Source: Arenicola marina
Taxonomy: Eukaryota > Annelida > Polychaeta > Arenicolidae
Assembly: GCA_964019135.1 (NCBI GenBank)
Contig: OZ025258.1
Coordinates: 35,358,126-35,422,125, forward strand
DNA: 64,000 bases
Direction: 5' to 3'
The translations under genes were made by a program, and so were the position numbers. Position 1 is the first letter of the stretch. Every line of letters begins with the position of its first letter. Of this stretch, positions 8,805-21,120 are shown piece by piece. The notes under the pieces are model-generated. The model worked only from the letters and a program-made list of their open reading frames with translations. It had not been told where the DNA came from and searched no databases.

Positions 8805-11800
8805 ATTCGACATCGTATGTCGTGCTACATCTACAGATGAAACAATCAAGGGGACCTTCGTCCTGCTGTTAATGCTGGTAATGATGTAAAAATAAGGTGT
8901 GGAATATTACGATATTTCAATATTACAACTGTAACTAATCGTGTTACTAACATAATAGCTATACAGTGTTAGTTCTGCTTCTTATAAATGCACGGACGAA
9001 GTTGTTTAGCATAGTGACACAATATGCAGCTGATACAGCTTCAATCAATTATTTGTTTGTTTATATATGACCATTTATTGAACAGTTGAAAACATTGGTT
9101 CCTCTTTAACTAATATTTATTGTATCATTTAATACATAAGGTGTTTGATTATATATGCATTTACCCTACAGTACTGTTGCATCACTTCTACTGTGCTACT
9201 GTTCTACTGTTCTACTGTTACTTCAACACACAGTATTACACTATTACTATATTCTAGTTTTAGTTATTATGTACATCAGCCGCGGTGTGCTTCACCTGAT
9301 AGGAAAGCTTTATTGTACTGTAAAGGCCTTGGGCCCCGGAGTATATATCCAGCAATATACAAGTGAACAATACGGAAACAATGGTGGACAGATTGCATAT
9401 GGTCTTCATCAGTGTTTCTCCTTGTGTCTTAAGATGACAACCGGGAGTAAAACGAGCCACTCGCCAGCATCGACTCTCTGTCATCATGAAAACGGCGAAT
9501 AATGTTCGTGTTACAGTTTTTCCACGTTTATCTGAATGATGTGAGGCAGCCCAAGGCGGGTATTGGTTGGGGCGAGACAAGAGCAGCGTCACATAGTGGT
9601 AGAACAGATCATAAATGGGGCCAACCGGCCAGCAAACCCTCCCACAAGATGCGAGACGTAGGTTTGATTTGCATCCGTTTTCATTTTTTAAATTATGTCG
9701 TAACAAATGCAATGAATACCGTGAAGTTTTGTTCTTCAGATGGCGGAAATTTGAATCCCTGCCTTGGTCTCCGCATGTAAAACCATGTACGAGACTTTTA
9801 CGGGACGGACTTCCAGACCGGATGTGCTACTTCATTGCTACTGCGCCATACAGATGCAACTAAAACATAGAAGGAAGGGAACGATATATATATATATACA
9901 GAAAGAGAGAGAGAGAGAGAGAGAATAAGATATAGAGAGAGAGAGAGCGCGATAGGGAGTTAGATATAAAAAAGCGAATGAGAAGAATAAGTCATAAGAA
10001 GCTGGACAGATAACGAGAGGTCCGCTCTCCCCCCCCCCTTGTGATTTGTGGTTCTGATTCCCAAGCTGACAGATTTACCACTATACTTCATAATACGCAT
10101 ACGCACGAATTATTATCAACAACTTTTATGAGTTTTTTTTTGTATGCGTTGTCCGAGGTATTTTCACCGAATCAAACCCGTAAGTTTCGTACCTTCTTTC
10201 ATGTGGGCATGTCGTATGTTGAAATACCACGAGACCGAGGCTAGTTTGATGGGGGAAAGAATTACAGCCATGTATGGCAGGAACGTCAAATAAAATGCTT
10301 ATTGAAGGTTAAAAAATAAATTTACCCTTTTCAAAAGGTCACGCACGGCGTAGTGGCAAGCCTAAATGCACAAACAAGATACATATCAACAAGCAGATTT
10401 AAGAACAAATCGTGAATATGAAATTACGATTACAGGGATGGCGGGTGGGAAAAAGTAAAACACTGATTATCGCGGATTGAAATGAAACAGGAAAATGAAA
10501 ACGTCTTCCTTGTTCTGACACTGACTGGAAACGAGAAGAGCTGATCTCCGATTGGTTGATACAGCATGTATGACTAAAAAGCGTGAGACATATAATTCGA
10601 TCGTGCAGAAATAACACGATAATCGACTTCCCCACATAAATACATTTTAACGTGGCAAAAGCTCCTTTTATGTAACCATGGGAAAAGATGGAAGAGTCAT
10701 TGTTCCTAAACTGACAATGTTAGATTTACAACTACACTTAATAATACACACGATTTAACAACAACATTTATCTTATCTTATTGTACGCATTGTGTGTACC
10801 CAACCAAGCTTGTTTTTGTACATAGCTTGGTTTTTGCGACCACGGGAGAAGATGTCATGAGGCTGGGGTAAATGTGGTGTAGGACAAATGCAACCAGCCA
10901 CAAATATAGCATCGAAGATAGTAGCAGTTTTAAGTATAACACATAAAACATGAAATAAATATAATGTTATTAACAGCACATTTCACCCCAGCCCAATAGA
11001 TTTACGTTGAATGGTGCAATGATACAATAGAGTGCCACAATTCATTCTGTATGCATACCGGTTTATCTTGATAATTTGATAACTTATACCACCATAACTT
11101 TGACGCGTCATAAACAACTTACCAGTACCAGGTACATATAGTGCATCGTGCATCGTGCATCGTAACGCAATTGTTTATTCTGTCGTTCTCTATCCACAGC
11201 TTTTCTTGCATCCAAACAGTCGATAATGCTTTGGTTTATATAATAACTAAGACGTGGAACACGTGGTTTTTTTTCATGTTGTTATTTTCTGTTTCCATTA
11301 ATTAAAAACATTTGCTCATAGGCCCATCTGATAAAGAAGCAAAACGCACAGTCACCACGCCCACATTGGTTTGCAGGCATTGCTAACTTCTGCTAGTTCT
11401 TTAGAACCTTGTGTATTTTCGCAAAGTTCTATAGATACTACGAATAAAATGCATTATTATTCATATAAATAAAATATGATAATAATTTATGTAATATTAC
11501 CATTGGCTGCAGTATCCTGGTAGAAATATAGGAGTTTGGCTGAGTGCCACGAACCGCCGTGGCCTTTCAAGAGAACTAATGGTGGTCAGGCGATATATTG
11601 TGTAATTTCTCCATGGTGAGATCCTCTTTGCGGGTGGGATTAAAACGACTTTCGTATTCGATGGCGACGTTAATGCTGCAAACCGCAGCGCATGAGACCT
11701 TTCAGCGGAGCGAGCGAAGTGTCCGTTTACGAGAGAGGCATTTTGCCCATGACACGATGCAGAGTCAGCCATATTACAGGAGCTGTTTAGGTTTTTTACC

Positions 11801-13668
11801 CTTGGGGTTTCCTTGTCAGCAGGAAATGGAGACAGACGTGGCTGATAACCATACCAGTGACACTCTCTGTGGGAGGTTTTTATGTTTACAGCTCCCCCAA
11901 GTTATCTTGGTGAAAGGCTGAAGGTGTGTTTTTGTGTAACCAAATATCTTTGTTAGAGATTCTCGCGAAACGCACTATTGGCATGTGGAGCCAACAGTAA
12001 AATTTGCATCACGACTACGGTAATATCAAACGCGACATTCGACATCACACCCAAGGATCTTGAGGTTTTAGGTGTTGCTTGTAAGTTCCTGGTCAAATGA
12101 ACCGCTTGTGTAGTTTGTTTGCATAAATATATGGCTCACATGTCCGTTCTAAACAGTCGAACCCTTCATGTTGCGTCGTATGTACGCGTGCATGCACTTC
12201 GAACCTGTTGCGAAATCAAGTGAAATTAGTGAAATTAATGTTATCACATGCGTGTCGTACTGTTTGGTTTTGTTATTTATGATCACACACGCGTTTTTGA
12301 CATAATTCACCTTTTTGTCATCAATTAATCTCATTTTGTGATTCGCTTAATTTCCTCAACGATTGCATTTTCTGAGTTATTTCATTTTCTGATTTATTTG
12401 TTTTACTGATTTATTTCTGATTGATTTCATTTTTTGGTTGATTTCATCTTCTGGTTGATTTCATTTTCTGACTGATTTCACTTTCTGATTAATTTTGTTT
12501 TCGGGTTTATTTCACATCTTGATTGGTCTATCTGTGATATTGGGGGTTTTGAACCATCAATGATTTTCGGTCTTAGTTGGTGTTGCATCAATTCAGGCTT
12601 TCTGTCACGAGTGTTTTTCGTTTCATGTTTGGCTCGTCAGCTTGCCTCATGTCTTTTTGTAACTGACTTTTCGTCATGATTTGTCTTTCAGGTCAGGATT
12701 AATATCATTTCCTGTCTGATGTCACATCTGAGAGTCTTCCTTTCCGGGTTGGCTTCATTTCCGATTTTGTTGCTCATTATGATCATGGCTATTGTTATGA
12801 CTGACTTGTCCAACTTTAAATTCTCTTGAAAAATGTGTTGCTGCCATAATACGAACTGCGATTTTTTTTATTTCAAAGAAAAGAAAAAATGGTCATTTAA
12901 AAGCACAGACATAGATAGAACTGCGATTTTTTATTCCGATCAAATCCAGATATGAGAAGAAAAAGAACTATGCAGAGTAACCTGATGCATAATTTAATAC
13001 CACACCATTAGAACACCGATGCGCTTATATACCGCCTCAACAACAATAGGGCTTCTTCCAGACACATTGAAGGCGACAGGGGTGTAGGTGTAGGTCGCCC
13101 GGCAGGGTTTGCTGTTTTATTGGCCGCGATCACACCCTTAACGCATTGACGCTCGTCGGTTCCAGCGAGTCTAGATGTTGCTGGCATACTGAAAACTTCA
13201 GACACGGGCAGGCAACGCAGCTCACCGTTACCCATGTTCTAGGTTTCACAGGTTTCGTGCTGGAGAATGACCAATCCGCACAAAATAGGCTAATCTATTA
13301 ATTAACGGCTCCCCCGGGCTCCTTGCGGCGTCAAGACCCATATTCGTCACTTTTAAGAGTCCAAGCTTACCACTGTGCCACTGTACAGTCATTCGCGTTA
13401 AGACATGACGTCGCTACAAGGTTATCGCGTTATAAGGAAACCATCGCGTCGTTCTAAACAAAGCCATCGCCCCAGTATAAATCGAACATCGCAGCAATAT
13501 TCAATGCTGTTTTAGCACATTTTGGGACGCGAAGTGATCCACCTCGATGAAGCCGACTAAAGATGCAAAGCCTCTCATGGAACTAGCGTGTGTATCCATG
13601 TTATCAAGGGAAATATCTAACTTACCATCACCACTGTGTGCAAGCGGGCGGCCTGTAACTATCAGCAC
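8805..13668. other. Intergenic stretch without a recognisable gene
   Basis: Contains a minus-strand fragment of R1 at 9,436-9,500 (matching 16,709-16,771). It also has TA and GA microsatellites at 9,884-9,955 and a degenerate TTTCTGATTGATTTCATTTT-type repeat at 12,355-12,500. Open frames up to 150 codons (9,260-9,712 minus) run through the repeat fragment and look non-coding. Confidence 0.5.
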
Positions 13669-15103
13669 GAGTTAATCAGCTCGGTACACGGTAATACAAC
13701 CATCTGTTTCATGTAGCTGACAAGATTCAGATACGGGCATCATTGCAAAAACTGTAAAATACCCTAAAATTACAAATAATACTACTAAAAATTAAAGCAC
13801 GACAAACATGAAGGAAAGTTATATCGAAATGACACCACAGATGACTACGCAATGACATATCATGTTATGGTCGTTCCGCGAATTGACATTTCAGCAGACA
13901 TACCTATGGCAGGGGATCGGGGCCAAAATTCTAAGTCCTTAATTCCTTGTGCGTCATTCTCGCTCTCGCTACTTTTGTTGCTGTGATTCACAACCAACTT
14001 CGCTGCCCGCCTGGCTGCCTCGCTTTGTCAGTCTCCGTTTCGCCCCTGGCATGGTCTCTAAAAGCACATTAACCTTGTTGAACACCTTCAGCTTCACTGT
14101 CTGTATCACTTTCCCTTTCGGTTCTCCTGTTGCTGATCAGATAATTCCGGACAGGGTGAAGATTCCGTCGAAGTGGCCAGTTTACACACTGTCACTGACA
14201 GTTTCCGGTGGAGAGAAGTTGGCTTAACCTGCCATGCCGCGACGTACTGAATATATCATGATTCATGATTAATTAAAAGATGCAAAATTGAGGAACCGGA
14301 AGCGCCAACCGGGTGTGCCAGTCTCTGACCAGACGTCATCTCATAGGCGGGAGTACTCCTTTTCTCATAACTTTCGATTTTAACCTCTACCGCAGCGCCT
14401 CTCTCGTCATAGTTTGTGCTGATGACCATGTTATGACGACAGATGGCGCGGATTGACCCAATTGACGATTGCAGACGATTTTATCATGTCGACAGGTCTG
14501 AAGCAAGACAGACTTTAGAACAAACCCCCCAAAACGTGTGTCGAGCATACTGTATTAACAATATATCACCTGGAACTAATGTTTAACGACTTGACATTTA
14601 ACACTTAGGAATTGACAAATACGCCGAACGAATTAACAATATAGCATTAACAATCAAGCATTACAAATCTAGCATAAGAAATTAAGGATTTAGCACCATG
14701 AAGTAAGAAATACGCAGACCCAATGAACAATAACGCATTAAGAATGAAGAATTACAAATTAAGCACAAGGAATTAAGGACTTAGAATTTTGGCCCCGATT
14801 CCTTTTCATACATACCTACCGCCGCTGTTGGTTGGCAGTATCTGCAGTTACGGCCCACCGCTTACGTACAGTTGATGTCGTCAACTGCAAATCCATCGCT
14901 GGACCCAGACAAAAAAAATGTGAAGATTTTTGTCGTTGGCATTGGCCAAAATCCAGGTTTTTTTGTCATGTGGTGACAGTGGACATTTCCCCTTAAGTAG
15001 ACACTGGAACGGCATTGGTGGCGGTTAATATTGGCTCTGATTTGCGAGAGACGTTTTCCAAGAAACAGATGATTGTATTACCGTGTACCGAGCTGATTAA
15101 CTC
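13669..15103. repeat. Two nested inverted-repeat pairs
   Basis: The outer pair is 13,669-13,710 and 15,062-15,103: 42 bp with one mismatch, starting GAGTTAATCAGCTCGGTACA. The inner pair is 13,917-13,953 and 14,761-14,797: 37 bp, apparently perfect, including TTCTAAGTCCTTAATTCC. Sequences between the outer and inner arms do not match each other. Between the inner arms, 14,590-14,790 is a degenerate repeat built on AATTAAG and AGCA words. No transposase frame is visible. Confidence 0.75.
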
Positions 15104-15461
15104 CTGGTTTATAGCGATCTTATACCACCTGGTCCCGCTGGGGTTCCGCTTCCGCCTCCAGAGTCAGACATAATTCAGGACGGCTTCCTGAAGTAATGAG
15201 AACATGAACCTGCTCTTTATCCCTTTCTTGGTGCTGTTTATATATAGCAAGGACGCAAGGACATCTTGTGACTTGTTCAGTTCACTTGGACTCAAAAGCC
15301 AAGGGTTGTGTCTACCTGTTTGGGCTTCCCCTCTAGGCTTTTCCTCGTTTCGGTTTGTTTAGGCTAGTATACGACGGTTGTTTGGCATTGAACCATGCCG
15401 GGAGACGGTTTTTATATAACAGCCAGGTCCTGGCTATTAAGCTACACTGAATAGTTTCATT
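15104..15461. other. No recognisable feature
   Basis: Short single-copy sequence between the inverted repeats and R2 copy 2. Confidence 0.4.
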
Positions 15462-15725
15462 TAATGTGGCCGTATGGCCAGACGCAAACGTATTGCATGG
15501 TAACTTCACAATACCTGAAGCGTAATCCAGCCTCCATTTTGATTCCCACAATGGCTCCACTGCCGCTTCCATTGCTTCGTGTGCGTGTCTGTGATCTCGT
15601 CACGTGAGGTCTCGTCACGTAAGGCTCGGAGTCCACCATTGTGTCCCGGCCGCCGCCATTTTACTGGATGAGCAATGTCGTAATTCCGGAAAAGTGGTCG
15701 GTGGCCGGGAACACTTTCTTCTGTC
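15462..15725 (+). repeat. Dispersed repeat R2, copy 2
   Basis: Same family and orientation as 6,355-6,625. The block CTCGTCACGTGAGG is partly duplicated here (CTCGTCACGTAAGG follows). Confidence 0.8.
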
Positions 15726-16109
15726 TATGAGCATGATGGAACAGAACAGAACAAATTGGCGACGATCGTGACGCTTGAGCAAATTTCACACGGTGATAAA
15801 GGTACTGCAGGATTTACTATGAAAGAAATTATTCCGCCAGTTATAAGTGGGCCCGATATGCAATCAAAGAGTGTAATATACACTCTTTGTTGCAATGTGT
15901 GCATTCGGGTTACCTCGGGCCATACAGGGCTACCAAATAAATGCGCCCAGTTTAACGTTACATAAATCTCATTAAAAACACGATTCGAGCGCATGCCACG
16001 GGCTGCGCAGCCCTTAACCCTGATACGTCGGAGAACTTGAACACTTTGGGTGGATAGCTATGCTTTGTGGATTTTATATGTCGTCGCGTAAAATTAATAA
16101 ATGAATGAA

Positions 16110-16800
16110 AGAAATGTTGACCCAAAATCACAAATCCGATAGGTGAGGATCAGAGAAGATCATGAAACAAAGACTATGCCATGGTGACAATACTGATGCT
16201 TTGTAGTTTTAATTTAAACGACATTTGCAGTATTCTTGCCATGTTTATTTCTTTCGTGGATTTCTTCCGATTGGTGATTATTCATATCATGCGTAAGATA
16301 TGTGAGTAAATTAGCTTAGCGAACGCTGAGTGAAGGTAGTTCGGTTGCAGGTTCTTTGGAATACTGCTAATCAGATTGCAGCTGCTTTACTCGTGGGGAG
16401 TTAATTTCCGCTGGCCCAGTACATGTTTTATATGTGTGTTTGTAGGTGACAAGTCGCAAACCTTAAATCGTATCGCAGTTGGATTGGCAGCACAAGAGCT
16501 GCGTGCCTGTGTCTCCTGTCCGCTCTGCCTGTATCTCTCCCTCTTTCTCTTCCTCTCTCTATCCCACTCTCCTGTACATATATATATATTCCATTCTCTA
16601 CCACTTTCTCTTGCTCTTTTTCTCTGTTTCTCTTTCTTCCACTTGTAGTTGCATATTGTCTAGTCACCAGACACTGTCCGGCAAAATATGTGGCAAAACT
16701 GCAGCACGGAAAATAGTTGCCGTTTCCATGGTGACAGAGGGTCCATGTTGGTGAGTGGCTCGTTTTACTTCCGGTTGGCATACCCCTCTTGCGACATGAG
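16110..16800 (+). repeat. Dispersed repeat R1, uninterrupted copy
   Basis: Joins, without a break, sequence homologous to 260-611 and to 2,686-3,070. It therefore represents R1 without the MITE X insertion. It includes a TCTC-rich tract (16,520-16,640). Its 3' part (16,709-16,771, GAGTGGCTCGTTTTACTTCC) is also present inverted at 9,436-9,500. Confidence 0.75.
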
Positions 16801-16932
16801 GTGACACACTCCCGGACCACTTTAATAATTATGTCTCGCGCTACCGCAATGTGACATAGCCTGCTCGTCCTCAGCTCCTGCTCTGTATTTTAATATAATA
16901 ACACAGAAATGGTCAAAAAGCCAACAAGGTCC

Positions 16933-17289
16933 GTGAATGTACCCGCCCTCCATTTTCCATTGCAAATAGGAAATAAAAAAAGCAAAATGTTCATGACTCA
17001 TTTTCCTTTACCTGTTTGAAAAGGGTAATGAGAAAAGGACATGTCTTCATATTTCCTTTCACCTACATCACCCATTATCTATTGCAAAACGCAAATGAAA
17101 GATGCAAAAACAAATCCAGTTCCTATGTCTCATTTGAATGTGGTGACGCGCACGTACCGAGCGGGGCTCTATTACCCATTTAAAATAAGTAAATGAGGAC
17201 ACTTAGTAAACAAGTAAAGGAAAATGAGGGAACATTTTGTTTTTTCTATTTCCCATTTGCAATGAAGAATGAATGGCAGGTACATACAA
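16933..17289. mobile_element. Long-TIR MITE (hairpin-forming)
   Basis: The arms 16,933-17,014 and 17,211-17,289 are inverted repeats of about 80 bp with roughly 85% identity by eye. Landmarks are AATGTACC at the ends, CATTGCAAAT(A/G)GGAAATA in the middle and TCATTTTCCTTTAC at the inner edge. The loop is about 200 bp. There is no coding capacity. Exact ends and target duplication are unresolved. Confidence 0.75.
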
Positions 17290-17725
17290 GGATGCGATCG
17301 TTTAATCAAAGTTAATAAATGAAAAACCGCCAAGTATAAGCTGTGTTATTAACCGTTAAATGAAAAAAACAGCCCGACCATCTTTATCACCCAGCCTGGC
17401 CGTCTCTAGCACACAGCCCGGCCGTCTTTATCACCCAGCCTGGCCGTCTCTATCACCCACCCTGGCCGTCTTTGTCACCCAGCTCTGCTGTCCCTATCAC
17501 CCAGCATGGCCATTTTTACCACACCCTTCAGATTTGTTTTGTCAGCCAAGATGTTTGTATGCAGGTAAAGTCCCCTCTGTGGGCTCCTTTATTAGCACTT
17601 CCGCTGCCGGCTAACTTCCGGGGGTCCTCGTTACCTCCTGCAGTAGGGAATGCCGTGCGCTGTCTATTTTTAGCCAAGGACACATTTTACATCGGGGTAA
17701 TTGTTTACTCCGCCATGTCACTCCC
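17290..17725 (+). repeat. Dispersed repeat R3 carrying an internal 22-bp minisatellite
   Basis: R3 blocks occur at 17,300-17,370 and 17,640-17,725. Between them, 17,377-17,520 is about 6.5 copies of a 22-bp unit (CCGTCTTTATCACCCAGCCT plus two bases). The copy at 4,840 lacks this array. Confidence 0.75.
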
Positions 17726-17798
17726 TCACTCGACGGAATCAAAGGCTGCAACAGGGTCCTTGCCTTGGTTCCCATATCACAGGTCACAGTCTGCAATG

Positions 17799-17892
17799 GC
17801 GGATCCAGCGGGGCACTGGGGGCACATGTCCAACTTTTGGCTTGAAAATGGGGGCAAAATGGCACGGTCGCAAGTTTCTGTCTGGATCCGCC
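17799..17892. mobile_element. Short MITE with GGCGGATCCAG inverted termini
   Basis: A perfect 11-bp inverted pair, GGCGGATCCAG (17,799-17,809) and CTGGATCCGCC (17,882-17,892), flanks 72 bp. Single related ends (GGCGGATCC) occur at about 42,220 and 42,702 beside G/C-rich sequence and may be solo or degenerate relatives. Confidence 0.6.
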
Positions 17893-18002
17893 CCTGGATA
17901 GTACTTATTAAATAAATAAATGAAATTGCCTTTGTGGAACCCATTTACATAAAAACTTTAGTCGACTAAACACCCTAGTCGGCTAAACTGCGCCCGCCAC
18001 AG

Positions 18003-18085
18003 TTTTACGTGGGTGTCATGGTTTGAACTTATGACCTGCTGGTCTCCCCTACCCCGGTCCGCTGACCAACTGAGTTGCCGAGGGG
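18003..18085 (-). mobile_element. tRNA-like SINE head (minus strand)
   Basis: The minus strand reads GCCCCTCGGCAACTCAGTTG and then GTCAGCG (A-box type). About 50 nt later comes AGTTCAAACC (B-box type, one mismatch from GGTTCAAACC). There is no clean acceptor stem, so this is a SINE or tRNA pseudogene rather than a working tRNA. Confidence 0.6.
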
Positions 18086-18432
18086 CATTTAAGTGACATT
18101 TGGTTCCTTTATATTCATTAACAAATATTAAATTTCATGGTTCTGTGGGATGTGATGGATTGGTTGCTGTGGTGGTAAGGGTGGGCCTTTCCTATTAAAG
18201 CTAACGATCATTTGATAGACCCTAGACCAGGTGATGAATCGGGAATTATGTGATGGAAGAGGGGCTGTCGTCGGTGGTAATGGGTAGAATGAACGATTAC
18301 TTAACTATCTGATCGATGTGGAGCCGCCAGACACTGTACCGAGTCCACCATCAGGTCCCAGTGATCCAATGCGTAGCAGCGCAACTTGGTATGAATTTGG
18401 ATAAACAATTAGGCGCGCTGTCTCACACGGTA

Positions 18433-18651
18433 AGGGCCCCTGAGGGGGGGGGGGGGGGGTAGCCATGTCGCGTGTCGATTTTAAGAAAAGGTCAATGTCG
18501 TGTGTGGATTTTAAGAAAAGGTCCATGTCGCGTGTCGATTTGAAGAAAAGTTCACTATGTCGCATGTCGATTCTAAGACAACCCCAATGTCGCGTTGTCG
18601 ATTTTAAAAATCGCCGTGTCGCCGTGTCGAAAAAAGCCCCCCTGGGGCCCT
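18433..18651 (+). mobile_element. MITE family Y, copy 1, with 6-bp target duplication
   Basis: The termini AGGGCCCC and GGGGCCCT are perfect 8-bp inverted repeats, extended imperfectly by G-rich/C-rich sequence. The target site ACGGTA is duplicated at 18,427-18,432 and 18,652-18,657. The interior holds a long G-run and then about five units of an approximately 30-bp repeat (ATGTCGCGTGTCGATTTTAA plus about 10 bp). The second copy is at 51,432. Confidence 0.9.
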
Positions 18652-18924
18652 ACGGTAGATACACTGCTGGATGATTCAAGGTCTGTGGGTGGAACTTATC
18701 ATGCACCCACAGTGCAGCGCAGTCTCCAGTGTCAGTTACACGAAACTATATAATACATAGACCTGGGGGCTCAATGATAGACTATGCATGGGAATGAGAT
18801 CACGTTTATTAACCATCGATTAACTTATGACAAGTTCTCGGTATAGGTATAAGCACAGGTATCAACAAAGACATTGGCCAACAACTGCACCATATAGGTT
18901 AACAGATGTGTAAAATGGATTATA

Positions 18925-20410
18925 ACTTGAATTTTAATAATAATATAATAATGAGTTTATTGTGCACTGTAGGCCCACAGCCTCAAAGAACAAATATATG
19001 CAAGTAAACATCAAGTAAATAATGTAAAATTTTGAAACAGTTTTTCCCTTAATTTGTACGCATCGCGGAGAAATAGCACAAAATTATATGGGGTGGGGCA
19101 TCTATTGACATCATCAAAGAGGTAAATTATCAACGCAAGTTCTGCTTCTGATCTGTCACTTCAGGTAGGTATTTTTTTTCGTGACGCTTGATACAAAGGG
19201 CAAAAACAGATTAGGTGTGTCTCATCTACTATAACACTTTCACAATTATTTTTACAATACATCCACAGTCTTTCTTCCCTTGGGATTCCTAAATGTCTGC
19301 CTTTCTCTATGTTTAGTGGGTGTGTGGAACATCGAAATTGGGCCAGAAATTTTCGAATATAGCTTTCCTTAATAGCAAATATATACGGTTCTGTTGTCAA
19401 GGTTCTAACATACTTTCTATATGTGTCAAGTCGGTTATTTTCTTCTAGGCAGTTGAGCCAATTTGTATGTGCTCTGTCCATCAATTCACCCTTAGTTGTT
19501 TTTAAAAATAGATCCTCATCTCCTATTTGCTGATGCGTCCAGGCTTCTTCAAATCCGAGCTCTAACAATATTATTTTCACTTCAGTGGCCCATGTGCGCC
19601 TCCCCCTATAATCTAATCCAAATAGCATAGTATATGTTTTTCTTGGGCGAGACGGGTCCTCATTCCTGACGAGCTTCATCCAGAACTTTAGCATCTTCAT
19701 AAAACACATTATTTGGACTGGGTACGTTCCAACTTCTCCCACATCAGCTGCATTTGATGTCGATGCAGGTAGTTTTAATATCCATTTGCATTATTTCACT
19801 TGGACACTCTCTATATCGTCCTTCACCCTATATCCCCAAATCTCTGCTTCATAGGTTAGAATCGGCAATACCACTTTATCAACTAATTCGAATTGCATCA
19901 TAGGTTCTAACCCACCAAATTTGTTATTTACCGATTTAATAAAATTCACAGCCTTTCCAGCTTGTGCGGAGAGGGTTTGCTGAGCCAAGGTCCAAACTAG
20001 CTTAGGGGTAAAAACCATCCCTAGGTACTTACAAGATGATACAGTCTCTATCCACTTTCCTTTCAAGAACCATTTTTCATTTCTTTCTTATCCCCCCATT
20101 CCTGAAAACCATAACCTTTGTCTTGTTTAAATTAATTGATAATCCCCAGCTTTCACAGAACTCGCTAACTTATCAATAAGTTTCTGTAATCTACCCACAG
20201 TATCAGCTGCTTCAATCATATCATCTGCAAACAGTAGCAGGCACACATTATCATATATATGGCTTATCTGAATACCAGGAAATTATTCGATTTGCAACAT
20301 TCTATGAATTTTTTCAGGCAAAAGTTAATAAGAAATGTGCTAAGTTTGCACCCCTCTCTGGTTCCTGTGTTGCATTCCATAGAATCAGTCATAATTCAAT
20401 AACTGGAATT
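18925..20410 (-). mobile_element. 5'-truncated, frameshifted LINE (non-LTR retrotransposon)
   Basis: Reading the minus strand from about 20,400, the translation shows an RT turn resembling 'NTGTREGCKLSTFLINF'. It is followed by LLLFADDMIEAADTVGRL, with the catalytic FADD motif, near 20,230. Then 20,066-19,791 encodes KYLGMVFTPKLVW and LPILTYEAEIWG, typical of the RT-distal region of LINE polyproteins. After a frameshift, 19,742-19,161 encodes a C-terminal region with a 'C-x2-CPLY'-like end (HLICFCPLY). The 3' UTR ends in a TAA/TTA-rich tail at about 18,925-18,960. No endonuclease domain is present. The copy is dead: 5' truncation, an indel between the two frames, and stops. The clade is not assigned. 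Confidence 0.85.
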
Positions 20411-21120
20411 ATGCAGCAACTAAGGCGAAGATCACCAAGAAACGCTAAACCAATCGAGTGACGCGTGGCACTAGTACTGAGGACAATATTACTGGAATGA
20501 TGGATAAGAAATCGATATTCTTGAGAAGTGCGCAAGGCAAATAACTACGACAAGCTTATCAATCATCTCTCTCTTAAGATGGTGAAAAATGTCTTTATCA
20601 TTATTTTAAAGTTTCATTTGTCCTGTAAGCCGTTGTATTATGCTCGACTTGGATAATAAAGATCGCCATTTTTTCGGAGCGATCTAGGTCTACCGTTGCC
20701 TTTCACTTGACCCCCTCCCCCACCACCACACACATCGAGGCAAGGATAGCGTGCCATGAATATATTTGCAATTTGTGTGCTCTGAACGTTTAGAAATCAA
20801 ATAGGTTAATTAGAACTTTAGCCAGATAAAATATCACATACCATAATAACTGTATATAATCTATTACCGTTTGAAGGATCGTCTACATATTTTCATGGAT
20901 TCTAATTATTGTGAGACTTTCCATGCGAGACGCGGAAAGGGTTCTTTTTTTCTATCGAGAAACCCTAACTAGTGAACCAGAAAACACGGCATGACATCGA
21001 TGTGATGACTGTCAGTTTCAGATTGGCATTTCTCATCCGTGAGCGCAACTGTCAAAACAATACTTAAGTTACAACAACATAATCTACAATTACATCGCAT
21101 TACGCAGACAGGCGGCAAGG
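20411..21120. other. No recognisable feature
   Basis: Single-copy sequence between the LINE 5' truncation point and the SINE. Confidence 0.4.
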
